The position numbers and the translations under genes are program-made. A DNA stretch of 29,978 nt from the NCBI GenBank assembly GCA_934100165.1, contig CAKOPN010000007.1, forward strand, positions 1 through 29,978, read 5' to 3'. Origin of the DNA: an uncultured Bacilli bacterium (GTDB lineage Bacteria > Bacillota_I > Bacilli_A > RF39 > UBA660). A model generated the notes under the pieces. The model ran no database searches. It saw nothing but the letters and a program-made list of their open reading frames with translations, and was not told the origin of the DNA. Positions 21,590 to 29,978 of this stretch are shown here, in pieces (position 1 is the first letter of the stretch; every line of letters starts with the position of its first letter).

Positions 21590-22519
21590 ATGAAAAAAGA
21601 TAACATAAGAGATAGAATATTAGTTTTTTTAAAAACACTTCCACCAGTTGTGTCTGTTAAAGCATATGGTTCCAGCATTGCTTATCAGGCTGGTTATAGT
21701 GAAAATGAAAAAAAACAAGTTGATTTGATAGTAATCGTTGATGACATAAAGAAATTTTATATGGAAAACTTGCAAAAGAATCCTTATATGTATGATTTTA
21801 TCCCTAGGATTTATTTTAAAAATGCTAAAGAAAAAGGACTTAGAAAACATGCAGGTATATGCTACACTACAAATATTGACTATGGTATAGATACTTACAA
21901 GATGGGTGTTATAGAAAAAAGAGATGTTTTAGAAGATTTACTTGAATGGAAAACATTTTATATAGCAGGTAGATTTCAAAAAGAAATGTTTACTGCCATA
22001 GAAGATGAAGATATAGAGAAAGCAAATGAAATAAATAAGAAAAATGCCTTAACTGTTGCACTTCTTCTTTTAGATAAAGAGAATCCAACACTTAGTGATT
22101 TATACGAAAAAATTTGTTCACTTTCTTATATGGGAGACAGCAGAAAAAACTTTAAGGCTGAAGATCCTAATAAAATTAAAAAACTTGCAAGTGGAAGTAG
22201 AGAACATTTTGATAGAGAGTATAGAGACAAGACAGATTTATTTAAAGTAGGAGATAACGAAGTTATAAAGATAGATAAAGAGAAACTTTATTCACGTATT
22301 AAATTCTTACCTACGAAGTTATATGAAGAGATAACAGAGAATACAAATGGAGATGTTCATAATATAGAGGTTGTGAGAGATACTATTTCTTCTTATTTAA
22401 CTAGAATAATTAAAAAATCTAGTAATGGTCAGACAAGAAAAGGAATACTTACAACAGGTCCTAAAAATTCTTTTACTTATGCGCTTGCTAAATTAAAAAA
22501 AGGTAGAAAAAAAGGTTAA
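21590..22519 (+). CDS. tam41: Tam41-type CDP-diacylglycerol synthase (phosphatidate cytidylyltransferase)
   Basis: This 309-residue nucleotidyltransferase is predicted to make CDP-diacylglycerol from phosphatidate and CTP, the precursor of bacterial phospholipids. Family features are the N-terminal GS...D motif (YGSS at 26-29, then VDLIVIVDD at 44-52), YGIDTYKMGVIEKRDVLEDLLEW (the YGV...DL..W landmark), the AGRFQKEMF loop, NALTVALLLLDKENPTLSDLYEKICSLSYMGDSRKNF, and a late KFLPTKLYEEI. It is a peripheral membrane enzyme unrelated to the integral-membrane CdsA found in most bacteria. From memory, a Tam41 from an uncultured Firmicute has been studied structurally, so bacterial occurrence is not unprecedented. 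It could be this host's main CDP-DAG synthase or a second one. Confidence 0.85.
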   Translation: MKKDNIRDRILVFLKTLPPVVSVKAYGSSIAYQAGYSENEKKQVDLIVIVDDIKKFYMENLQKNPYMYDFIPRIYFKNAKEKGLRKHAGICYTTNIDYGIDTYKMGVIEKRDVLEDLLEWKTFYIAGRFQKEMFTAIEDEDIEKANEINKKNALTVALLLLDKENPTLSDLYEKICSLSYMGDSRKNFKAEDPNKIKKLASGSREHFDREYRDKTDLFKVGDNEVIKIDKEKLYSRIKFLPTKLYEEITENTNGDVHNIEVVRDTISSYLTRIIKKSSNGQTRKGILTTGPKNSFTYALAKLKKGRKKG

Positions 22520-22538
22520 ATGAAATGAGGTGTTTTAT

Positions 22539-23594
22539 ATGAAGGCAGTTGACCATAAATGTCCAAATTGTAATGCTAGTTTAAAATACAATCCCAAAAG
22601 CAAAGGATGGAAATGTGAATACTGTGGAGGAACATTTACTCTTAATGACTTGAAAAAGAATGAAGAAAAATTTGAAAAAGAAGAAGTAAAGGTTTCTAAA
22701 AAGGATTTAAAAGAAAATGAAGAAGCTACAGATTTTGATGAATATAACTGTAAAGACTGTGGTGCTAAGATAGTAGCAGATAAAAATACAGCGGCTACAT
22801 TTTGTGTTTATTGTAAAAACACAGCAATACTTAAAAGCAGGCTATCTAATAAGTTTTCTCCATCTAGAATAATTCCGTTTGCTAAGACTAAAGATGATGC
22901 TGTTGAAGCTTTTAAAAAAGTTGGAAAAGGAAAGTTCTTAATGCCAAAGGAATTTACACTTCCTAAGAATATTGAAGAATTAACTGGTATATATATTCCT
23001 TTTTGGCTTTATTCTTGTAAAATAAGTGGAAATATGGAAGGTACTGCTAAAAACGTTACTTCATGGAGTAGTGGTGATTATATGTATACAAAAACAGATA
23101 CATATAAGGTAGAGAGAAATGCAGAATATCCTTTTATAAACGTTCCTACTGATGGTTCTGTTAGATTTAATGATGCGATCATGAACTCAATAGAACCATT
23201 TGATTATACACAATTAGTGCCTTTTAATGCATCATATTTATCAGGATTTTTGGCAGAAAAATTTGACGTTGAAAAAGATGAAGCTATGAAAATATCTTTA
23301 GAAAGAGCAAAAACTACTTGCCAAGATGAACTTCGTTCTACAATACATTACACATCATTTATAGAAAGCAGTCATAACTGTACCGCAAACGAAGAAGATG
23401 CAGAATATGTTTTACTTCCAGTATGGATGGTTAATATTAAATATAATGAAAAGTTTTATACATTTGCTATGAATGGTGAAACAGGAAAAATGATAGGAGA
23501 TATTCCTTACTCTAAGAAAAAAGCGTTTTTATACTTTATAATATTATTTGTAATTATTACTGCTATTGTGGCATTGATAACTTATTTTTGTTAA
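22539..23594 (+). CDS. Zinc-ribbon membrane protein
   Basis: This 351-residue protein has two N-terminal zinc ribbons: HKCPNCNAS...WKCEYCGG (about 5-32) and YNCKDCGAK...TFCVYCKN (about 68-94). A central soluble domain contains YIPFWLYSC and YVLLPVWMVNIKY, and one C-terminal membrane helix ends the protein (about 326-350). ATG 22539 is preferred to GTG 22530 because GAGGTG (22527-22532) is the ribosome site. Proteins of this layout, often annotated only as zinc-ribbon or TFIIB-type proteins, commonly precede TPM-domain genes, as here (12 bp gap). The function is unknown; an envelope-associated role is likely from context. Confidence 0.8.
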   Translation: MKAVDHKCPNCNASLKYNPKSKGWKCEYCGGTFTLNDLKKNEEKFEKEEVKVSKKDLKENEEATDFDEYNCKDCGAKIVADKNTAATFCVYCKNTAILKSRLSNKFSPSRIIPFAKTKDDAVEAFKKVGKGKFLMPKEFTLPKNIEELTGIYIPFWLYSCKISGNMEGTAKNVTSWSSGDYMYTKTDTYKVERNAEYPFINVPTDGSVRFNDAIMNSIEPFDYTQLVPFNASYLSGFLAEKFDVEKDEAMKISLERAKTTCQDELRSTIHYTSFIESSHNCTANEEDAEYVLLPVWMVNIKYNEKFYTFAMNGETGKMIGDIPYSKKKAFLYFIILFVIITAIVALITYFC

Positions 23595-23606
23595 GGAGAG
23601 TAGAAT

Positions 23607-24536
23607 ATGAAAAAGAAATTTTTAGGTATTTTTATAGCAATATTAACACTTTTTTCACCGATAATTGCAAATGCTTCTGTTACGATTTATGAGCGAAGTG
23701 AAAATGAACATCTTGGAATATGGGAAAGCATTGAAATAACTCCCTATAGAAAAGACATAATTCTTAAAACTCCTAAGGTTGATGAAAAAGAAAAAGTTTA
23801 TGATTTCGCTGATTTATTTACTGATGAAGAGGAAGTGTTACTTTACAATAAAATAACAGAATATATAAATAAACATAATATGGATTTAGTAGTAGTTACT
23901 ACTACTGATAATAATAAAGCTAGTGCAAAAGATTATGCATATGACTTTTATGATTACAATATGTTTGGTAAAAATAAATTTCATGATGGTATCCTTTTCT
24001 TAATAGATATGGATACTAGAGAAATATATTTTGCTACATCTGGTGAAGCACAAATAATGTATGATGATGAGAGAATTGATGACATACTTGATGTTGTTTA
24101 CTCATATGTGAAAGATGAAAAATATTACGATTCAATTGACAAAGGTATTGATAAATCTTCTGAGTTTGCTTCAAGTGGTATTCCTAGTTCTAATGAAGAT
24201 GTTAGACTTGATGAAAATGGAAAACCATATGTAGTTAAAATAAGAAAAGTTAATTGGCTTGTGTCAATAGCAGTTGGACTTGTACTTTCACTTACAATTA
24301 CTTTTATTACGATTAGTAGATATAAGAAAATTAAACTTGCAACGGATGCTGATGGTTACTTGGACAAGAAAAAAATTGTAAAGGGAACATTTACTGATCA
24401 GTTCTTGACTACACATACTACTAGAACACGTATTCATACTGAAAGCAGTTCTGGTGGAGGAGGTTCTTCTGGTGGTTCAAGCATTAGTTCTGGTAGCAGT
24501 GGTGTTAGCCATGGCGGAGGAGGAAGAAGCTTTTAA
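23607..24536 (+). CDS. TPM-domain (YgcG-like) secreted/membrane protein
   Basis: This 309-residue protein has a signal peptide (about 1-24). A TPM domain follows (about 55-190: VYDFADLFTDEEEVLLYNKI..., LVVVTTTDNN, FHDGILFLIDMDTREIYFATSG), then a membrane helix (about 213-232: VNWLVSIAVGLVLSLTITFI). The Gly/Ser-rich tail ends HGGGGRSF, the hallmark of this family. TPM domains occur in membrane proteins of uncertain role, some linked to phosphatase activity or photosystem repair in plants. The last base of the gene is the first base of the next ATG (TAATG), so translation is coupled to the following membrane protein. Confidence 0.9.
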   Translation: MKKKFLGIFIAILTLFSPIIANASVTIYERSENEHLGIWESIEITPYRKDIILKTPKVDEKEKVYDFADLFTDEEEVLLYNKITEYINKHNMDLVVVTTTDNNKASAKDYAYDFYDYNMFGKNKFHDGILFLIDMDTREIYFATSGEAQIMYDDERIDDILDVVYSYVKDEKYYDSIDKGIDKSSEFASSGIPSSNEDVRLDENGKPYVVKIRKVNWLVSIAVGLVLSLTITFITISRYKKIKLATDADGYLDKKKIVKGTFTDQFLTTHTTRTRIHTESSSGGGGSSGGSSISSGSSGVSHGGGGRSF

Positions 24537-26137
24537 TGAAGAAAAAAATTATAATTAACATAGCAATAACGCTTTTAATTGCTGCAATATCATTTTACAT
24601 ATTTTTGCCACCATTAAATATTACATCACCAGAGTTTTGGACATTTGCTATATTTATGTACTGTATATATTTATTATTGAACTTTCTTAGTTTTGTTGGA
24701 TTTGTATCTAACCATGGAAAAATTACAACAATTAAACTTTCAAAAAGTTTTAAAATTATGATTCTTGCAGTACCTTCTTTAGTAGCACTTATATTTATAA
24801 TCAACTTTGTATTATCACCAATTTTTAATTCAGGAAGTTATGCATCTAGAATTTCTATTAGAAAAGAAGGAAAGTTTATTGAAGAAATTAAGCCAGTTGA
24901 CTTTGACCATGTTCCACTTCTAGATAAAGATTCAACTAGTAAAATAGGCGATAGAGTCATGGGAGAAATGACAGATCTTGTATCACAGTTCTATGTTTCT
25001 AATATGTACACACAGATTAACTATAACAATAAGATAGTACGTGTTACACCTCTTGAATATGATGGAATAATTAAGTATTTTACAAACAGAAAAAATGGAG
25101 TAGCAGGTTATATTATGGTTAATTCTACTACAGGAGATGCTAATTTAGTAAGACTTGAAAAAGGTATGAAATATATGCCATCTGCTTTATTTAATGAAAG
25201 GCTAGAAAGAAAACTTAGATTTAGCTATCCAACAGAAATATTTGGCAAAGAAAACTTTGAAATAGATAATGATGGTAATCCTTACTGGGTTGTACCTACA
25301 ATAAAATATACTGGTATTGGTTTAAAAGAAGAAATTACTGGTGTAGTAATATTGGACCCTATAACAGGTGATTCTAAAAAATATAAAGTAGGAGAGATAC
25401 CTTCTTGGGTAGACCATGTTTATAGTGCAGATTTAATAATTGAACAATTTAATGACTGGGGACTTTACAATGGAGGATTTATTAACTCAATATTTGGTCA
25501 AAAGAATGTTGTAGCAACTACTGCTGGTTACAACTATATAGCACAAGATGATGATGTATATTTATATACAGGAGTAACTTCTGTATCAAGTGATGAATCT
25601 AACCTTGGATTTATACTTACTAATATGAGAACAAAAGAAACTAATTATTATTTGATTCCTGGTGCTGAAGAATATTCTGCTATGGCTAGTGCAGAAGGCG
25701 CTGTACAACAGATGAAATATAAATCAACGTTCCCACTTTTAATAAATTTAAATAACAGACCAACATACTTAATATCATTAAAAGATAATGCAGGACTTGT
25801 TAAGATGTATGCTTTTATCGATGTTCAAAATTATCAAAAAGTTGTTGTAACAGAGTCTAATCTCGGAATAGTAAAAGCAAAAGATAATTATTTAATGAAC
25901 TTAGATAACAACATAGAAAGCGAATATTTAGAAAAAGAAATAACAATTAAAAAGATAGAGAAGGCCTCTATCGATGGTAATACATATTATTACATTATGG
26001 ATAATGATAATGAAAAATATAGAGCAGCTATAAAAATAAACGAAGAAATACTACCATTTATGTCAGTTAATGATAAAGTTAAAATTAAATATAAAAAAGT
26101 TAATTCTTTAAATGAGATAGTAACAATTACTTTATAA
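24536..26137 (+). CDS. Polytopic membrane protein with large exported domain
   Basis: This 533-residue protein has three N-terminal hydrophobic segments (about 5-25, 35-58, 76-98), then an exported region of roughly 430 residues. The latter contains repeated strand-turn units that end in a short turn and resemble PepSY-like repeats by eye: GVAGYIMVNSTTGDANLVRL and TGVVILDPITGDSKKYKVG. It has no cysteine cluster and no recognised catalytic motif. It is the last gene of the zinc-ribbon/TPM/membrane trio, starts on the overlapping TAATG, and ends at a bidirectional terminator. Conserved linkage with TPM proteins suggests a joint envelope function that is not established. Confidence 0.75.
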   Translation: MKKKIIINIAITLLIAAISFYIFLPPLNITSPEFWTFAIFMYCIYLLLNFLSFVGFVSNHGKITTIKLSKSFKIMILAVPSLVALIFIINFVLSPIFNSGSYASRISIRKEGKFIEEIKPVDFDHVPLLDKDSTSKIGDRVMGEMTDLVSQFYVSNMYTQINYNNKIVRVTPLEYDGIIKYFTNRKNGVAGYIMVNSTTGDANLVRLEKGMKYMPSALFNERLERKLRFSYPTEIFGKENFEIDNDGNPYWVVPTIKYTGIGLKEEITGVVILDPITGDSKKYKVGEIPSWVDHVYSADLIIEQFNDWGLYNGGFINSIFGQKNVVATTAGYNYIAQDDDVYLYTGVTSVSSDESNLGFILTNMRTKETNYYLIPGAEEYSAMASAEGAVQQMKYKSTFPLLINLNNRPTYLISLKDNAGLVKMYAFIDVQNYQKVVVTESNLGIVKAKDNYLMNLDNNIESEYLEKEITIKKIEKASIDGNTYYYIMDNDNEKYRAAIKINEEILPFMSVNDKVKIKYKKVNSLNEIVTITL

Positions 26138-26144
26138 TAAAATA

Positions 26145-26173
26145 AAAAGAGCTTCAATTGTGAAGCTTTTTTT
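26145..26173. terminator. Bidirectional terminator
   Basis: AGCTTCA (26150-26156) pairs with TGAAGCT (26161-26167) around ATTG, with A runs before and T runs after. It serves the plus-strand membrane gene and the convergent minus-strand sulfatase gene. Confidence 0.88.
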
Positions 26174-28162
26174 CTATTCTTTTATTTCTAGCCCTAAACT
26201 TTTATATAGTTTTCTGTAGTAGTCGTTTTCTAGAATTAACTTAGAGAATTTAAACTTATTATATATTATATTATTTAAACTTTTAATTTCTTCATCAGTG
26301 CAACTTTTATCACCATGAGGAATCATTTGTTTTGTAAGTGAATTATATCGACATTTATCAGTTATAAAACTTCTATTTGAATATATTACAAGAGGTAAGC
26401 TGTCAGACATAATGTCTGTTCCCATTAAAAGTCTGGAGTCATAATCAATACCAAATAAATTTAATACAGTAGGTAGAATATCTAAGCTGCTAGCATATTT
26501 ATCAACTTTAACTGGTTCTTTCATTTCACTATTCCATACTAAGAAACTCATGTGATGCATTTCAAAGTTTTCATCTTTTGTATAATTTGATAATTCATTT
26601 ACTTCATCAAGTGTTAATCCATATGGATAATGATCTCCACTGATTGTGATAACTGTATCATCAAGTTTACCAGCTTCTTCAAGTCTTTTTAAAACTTCTC
26701 CAATAGCTTTATCAAATTCTATATTACATGCCAAATATGATTTTGCATGTAATGATAAATTTAAATCTTTTACTTTACTCCAGTTCCAAGAGACCATCAT
26801 ATTATCGTTTGGAGTATATTGCAAATGTCCACTTACTGTCATGTAGTAGGCTAGGAAATGATCATCATTTATATAATCATCAATAGTAGTGTTTACCATT
26901 TGATAGTCACTTTGTGGCCAAACTCTACAATTTATTCTTTTTTCAAGTCCATTTTTACATGCTAGGTAAGAGTCATATCCCATTGTTTTTATATATGTGT
27001 CACGGTTATAGTAATTATATGTATTATTATGATAAGCATGTGTTGTATAACCAAGATTTTTAAATTCATTTGCATAAGAGAATGGCATATAATTACCTTT
27101 AATTCTATAGATGCTCCAGACACCTTCTTTTGGAATTAGTGATGTATCACTTATATATTCACCATCTGCTGTAGATACTGGATATAATGGAGTATAGAAG
27201 TTATCAAACTGAAATCCTTCTTTATATAACTTGTAAAGATTTGGTGTTAATTCTTCATTTATTGCCATGGGTGAGAAAGCTTCTGCTACAAATACTATTA
27301 AGTTTTTACCTTCAAACATACCTGTATAATCATTTTGATTTGTAGCGGATTGAACACTAAAGTATTTATGCATTGATTTTATTTTTTCATCTGGCTCTTT
27401 ATTTATTAAACTTTCCCAGTCAATGTCACTTGTATTATATTTTATTTCTTTTGGTTCTTCCTCTTTGTCATCTTTTTTATCAATCAGTGAGTCAGTATCA
27501 GGAACTTCTACTTCAATATCTTTTTCAGTGAATCCAAATATAGTTCTTTGACAATCAAGTCTAAACATAGTGACAAGCCCAAGTCTTTCTGTTGTAAGTA
27601 AAGGAGAGTGTATGCTTGAATACAAATTTTTATTTGAATAAATTTCATCAGTATCGATGAACTTAATACCAGTTAATGCAAGTAACTGGATTAAAACTAC
27701 ACCTAGTAAAACACTTACTTTCGCTAATGGACTAGTTCTTTCATAATTAACTTTTTTAAGTGCATCTAAAACAATTAACAAAATTAACGGCAGAAGCATA
27801 AGGACTAAAACATACCAGTTTTCTCCAGCGATCTTTAAAATATGATTTAAAAAACCTAGAACCTGGTTACCATTTAGAAGAGAATATATAGATATTATAG
27901 ATATATATACCTTATTATAAATAAAGTTTGCTATGAATAAAAATAATGTTAATCCTGTAAAAAAATAAGTTGGAATTCTATTTAATTTGTTCTTAAACAA
28001 GTTTGACAAAATGTAAAAGATCCCTCCAACTGGTATAGAAAATAATATGACGTATAAGAAGTTCATCGTGAAATTTTTAAAGACAAAAATATGAAAAATT
28101 AACTCCTCGTAAATAAATAAAAATATAAAAAATAAGAGCAAAAACAAATTATTCTTTTTCAT
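26174..28162 (-). CDS. LTA-synthase-family sulfatase-fold membrane enzyme
   Basis: This 662-residue enzyme resembles lipoteichoic-acid synthase, which polymerises glycerol phosphate from phosphatidylglycerol on the outer membrane face. Five N-terminal membrane segments (within residues 5-165) precede an extracellular linker and the alkaline-phosphatase-like domain: NLIVFVAEAFSP (metal ligand E294), TPNLYKLYKEGFQFDNFY, the nucleophile T331 in VSTADGEY, SGHLQY, and SGDHYPYG with D510/H511. The catalytic residues are all present. The linker (about 218-245) is unusually acidic and Lys-rich. The ATG at 28162 follows AGGTGGT. It could be a true LtaS, a primase paralogue, or a related glycerol-phosphate transferase; the motifs do not separate these. 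Confidence 0.85.
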   Translation of the reverse strand: MKKNNLFLLLFFIFLFIYEELIFHIFVFKNFTMNFLYVILFSIPVGGIFYILSNLFKNKLNRIPTYFFTGLTLFLFIANFIYNKVYISIISIYSLLNGNQVLGFLNHILKIAGENWYVLVLMLLPLILLIVLDALKKVNYERTSPLAKVSVLLGVVLIQLLALTGIKFIDTDEIYSNKNLYSSIHSPLLTTERLGLVTMFRLDCQRTIFGFTEKDIEVEVPDTDSLIDKKDDKEEEPKEIKYNTSDIDWESLINKEPDEKIKSMHKYFSVQSATNQNDYTGMFEGKNLIVFVAEAFSPMAINEELTPNLYKLYKEGFQFDNFYTPLYPVSTADGEYISDTSLIPKEGVWSIYRIKGNYMPFSYANEFKNLGYTTHAYHNNTYNYYNRDTYIKTMGYDSYLACKNGLEKRINCRVWPQSDYQMVNTTIDDYINDDHFLAYYMTVSGHLQYTPNDNMMVSWNWSKVKDLNLSLHAKSYLACNIEFDKAIGEVLKRLEEAGKLDDTVITISGDHYPYGLTLDEVNELSNYTKDENFEMHHMSFLVWNSEMKEPVKVDKYASSLDILPTVLNLFGIDYDSRLLMGTDIMSDSLPLVIYSNRSFITDKCRYNSLTKQMIPHGDKSCTDEEIKSLNNIIYNKFKFSKLILENDYYRKLYKSLGLEIKE

Positions 28163-28180
28163 TAATTACCACCTATAATA

Positions 28181-28209
28181 AATATAACATATATATATTC
28201 TTTACGCAA
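28181..28209 (-). promoter_or_regulatory. Promoter of the LTA-synthase-like gene
   Basis: On the minus strand TTGCGT (28209-28204), 17 bp and TATATT (28186-28181) lie 19 bp before the start codon at 28162. Confidence 0.55.
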
Positions 28210-28253
28210 ACGAAAGAGAATATTAAATATAAATAGCAAAAATCAGTTTTAAA

Positions 28254-28262
28254 TGATATACT
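28254..28262 (+). promoter_or_regulatory. Extended -10 promoter of the ABC-F gene
   Basis: TGATATACT is an extended -10 with no clear -35. The start codon is 39 bp downstream. Confidence 0.5.
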
Positions 28263-28301
28263 ACTAAGGAAAGAAAAAAGTTAAAAAAGGAATTTGATAA
28301 T

Positions 28302-29894
28302 ATGATACAAGTAAATAATGTTACATTAAAATTTGGTAAAAAGACTCTTTTTGAGGATGTGAATGTAAAATTCACTAGCGGAAATTGTTATGGAATAATT
28401 GGTGCTAATGGTGCTGGTAAGTCTACTTTTTTAAAGCTTATTTCTGGTGAGCTTGAAACAACTCATGGTGAAATAATAATCTCTAAAGGTGAAAGAGTAG
28501 CAACCCTTAAACAGAATCATTATGAATATGATGAGTTTACAGTAATGGACACTGTTATAATGGGAAATACTAAACTTTATGAAGTTATGAAAGAAAAAGA
28601 AAAAATGTATATGCAGACTGAGTTTACTGATGAAGATGGAATTAAACTTGGTGAACTTGAAGCAACTTTTGCAGAATTAAATGGTTGGGAAGCAGAAAGT
28701 GAAGCTGCAACACTTCTTACTAATCTTGGTATAGAAGAGAAGTTTCATTATATGCTTATGAAAGATGTTGCAAATAATATAAAAGTCAAAGTTTTACTTG
28801 CTCAAGCACTTTTTGGAAATCCTGATATACTTCTTTTAGATGAACCTACAAATAACCTTGATGTTGATGCTATTAACTGGCTTGAGGAATTTTTAATTAA
28901 CTTTAACAATACAGTTATTGTTGTATCACATGATAGACACTTCCTTAATAAAGTATGCACACACATTGCAGATATTGACTATGGTAAAATAAAACTTTAT
29001 ATAGGTAACTATGATTTCTGGTATGAATCTAGTGAACTTGCTTTGAAACAAATGAAAGAAGCTAACAAGAAAAAGGAAGAAAAAATAAAAGAACTACAAG
29101 CATTTATTGCAAGATTTTCTGCTAATGCATCAAAAAGTAAACAAGCAACTTCTAGAAAGAAAATGTTAGAAAAGATTGAACTTGATGAAATTGTACCATC
29201 TTCAAGAAAATATCCTTACATTGATTTTAAGCCAACACGTGAATCAGGAAAAGAGATTTTAACTGTTAAAAAACTTAGTAAAACAATAGATGGTAAAAAG
29301 GTCCTTAATAATATTAGCTTTGAAGTGGCTAAGGGAGATAAAATAGCATTTGTTGGTAGTGATAATATAGCAAAAACAACACTTTTTAAAATTTTAATGG
29401 GCGAAATGAAATATGATAGTGGCAGTATTGAGTGGGGTAAAACAATAACTAAATCATATTTTCCGCAAGATAATTCATCTTATTTTAAAGGTGATGAGTC
29501 TATAATGGAATGGATAGGTCACTTTTATAACATAGATGACGAAACAGTGTTAAGAGGTTTTTTAGGAAGAATGTTGTTCTCTGGTGATGATGTATTCAAA
29601 AAAGTACCAGTATTATCAGGAGGAGAGAAAGCTAGATGTATGCTTTCAAAATGTATGTTGGAAGGATCTAATTTCCTTATATTAGATGAACCAACAAACC
29701 ATCTTGATCTTGAAAGTATAACTTCACTTAATAATGGACTTATTAAATATAATGGTGAACTTCTTTTTGCATCCCATGACCATCAATTTGTTCAAACTGT
29801 AGCAAATAGAATTATCGAAATAACCGAGAATGGAATAATAGATAGAAAATGTACTTACGATGAGTACTTAGAAAGTAAAAATAAAATGAGATAG
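28302..29894 (+). CDS. ybiT: ABC-F ATPase, YbiT/YkpA subfamily
   Basis: This 530-residue soluble ABC-F protein has two nucleotide-binding domains and no membrane domain. ABC-F proteins act on ribosomes, and YbiT is a translation factor or stress-related member. NBD1 has Walker A GANGAGKST (34-42), a degenerate signature DVANNIKVKVLL (from 155), Walker B LLLDEPTNNLD and VVSHDRHFLN. The inter-domain linker includes the YbiT-like SANASKSKQATSRKKML. NBD2 has Walker A GSDNIAKTT (352-360), where the invariant Gly before Lys is Ala357, a full signature LSGGEKARC, LILDEPTNHLD and ASHDHQFVQ. The composite site of NBD2 Walker A with NBD1 signature is therefore degenerate, while the other is intact. Start ATG 28302 has AAGGA at 28287-28291. 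The chromosomal context gives no resistance link. Confidence 0.9.
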   Translation: MIQVNNVTLKFGKKTLFEDVNVKFTSGNCYGIIGANGAGKSTFLKLISGELETTHGEIIISKGERVATLKQNHYEYDEFTVMDTVIMGNTKLYEVMKEKEKMYMQTEFTDEDGIKLGELEATFAELNGWEAESEAATLLTNLGIEEKFHYMLMKDVANNIKVKVLLAQALFGNPDILLLDEPTNNLDVDAINWLEEFLINFNNTVIVVSHDRHFLNKVCTHIADIDYGKIKLYIGNYDFWYESSELALKQMKEANKKKEEKIKELQAFIARFSANASKSKQATSRKKMLEKIELDEIVPSSRKYPYIDFKPTRESGKEILTVKKLSKTIDGKKVLNNISFEVAKGDKIAFVGSDNIAKTTLFKILMGEMKYDSGSIEWGKTITKSYFPQDNSSYFKGDESIMEWIGHFYNIDDETVLRGFLGRMLFSGDDVFKKVPVLSGGEKARCMLSKCMLEGSNFLILDEPTNHLDLESITSLNNGLIKYNGELLFASHDHQFVQTVANRIIEITENGIIDRKCTYDEYLESKNKMR

Positions 29895-29906
29895 GTTTTA
29901 TTGAAG

Positions 29907-29978
29907 TTGTCAACAAAAAGTAGACACTAAAAAAATATTATTTGAACCCTAGTTGAGTCTTATATTCAATTGGGGTTT
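29907..29978. mobile_element. Possible insertion-sequence end (truncated by window)
   Basis: TGTCAACAAAAAGTAGACA (29908-29926) begins TGTC and ends GACA, like termini of IS3-type elements. It is followed by a hairpin (AACCCTAGTTGA 29945-29956 with TCAATTGGGGTT 29966-29977, two G-U pairs) of the kind that shields transposase genes from outside transcription. No transposase is visible before the window ends, so this rests on sequence style alone. Confidence 0.3.

Overview
The window comes from an AT-rich, low-GC Gram-positive genome. TGA never appears inside a reading frame, so the standard bacterial code fits. The flanking chromosome carries a YunB-like sporulation protein, an LTA-synthase-family enzyme, a YbiT-type ABC-F protein and a bacterial Tam41-type CDP-diacylglycerol synthase. 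From family knowledge, that mix suggests an uncultured gut Bacilli/Erysipelotrichia/RF39-like Firmicute. This placement is inference.

Layout. Bases 1-309 are the end of a response-regulator receiver domain. Bases 398-732 are the 5' third of a D-alanyl-D-alanine carboxypeptidase gene (dacA type), and its 3' two thirds are at 15899-16658. Between them lies a 15.17-kb integrative element (about 731-15898). Removing it and keeping one copy of the shared GA dinucleotide (731-732 = 15897-15898) rebuilds an uninterrupted 364-residue enzyme with SITK, SGN and KTG motifs. A large serine integrase (14231-15937) lies at the right edge and reads outward across the junction. In the circular form its frame would continue through bases 733-837 at the left end, adding 34 element-encoded residues, followed by a terminator at 870-902. 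The attachment site therefore lies inside the integrase gene, and integration swaps the enzyme's C-terminus for 12 host-encoded residues.

Element contents. In order there is a replication-initiator-like protein, a structured intergenic segment and an XRE regulator. An eight-gene operon follows (2379-10758): a possible ADP-ribosyltransferase-fold protein, a small protein, a MerR regulator, a soluble TraG/VirD4-like ATPase, an ADP-ribosylglycohydrolase with an extra C-terminal domain, a radical SAM/SPASM enzyme, a 696-residue protein with three copies of a YxIxxEDNxPxxVYGxP motif, and an M3-like HEIGH metallopeptidase. A second operon (10911-13772) encodes a soluble and a membrane protein that share a domain, then a decayed gene. 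A folded leader with a terminator/antiterminator arrangement precedes a 68-residue protein and the integrase. The same GAACTGACA(A/G)TTC sequence lies 68-69 bp upstream of the TATAAT box of both operons. No relaxase was recognised, so transfer would need a helper or may be lost.

The chromosome right of the element holds rluB-type pseudouridine synthase, a single-cluster ferredoxin (minus strand), an acidic tail-anchored protein, YunB-like protein, a short UvrD-family helicase, a membrane-anchored lipid-synthesis neighbour with Tam41, a zinc-ribbon/TPM/membrane-protein cluster, the LTA-synthase-like enzyme (minus strand) and the ABC-F protein. The extreme right edge may hold an insertion-sequence terminus.

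The best candidates for something undescribed are the integrase whose C-terminus switches on integration, and the radical SAM + repeat protein + M3 peptidase + ADP-ribosylglycohydrolase cargo operon.
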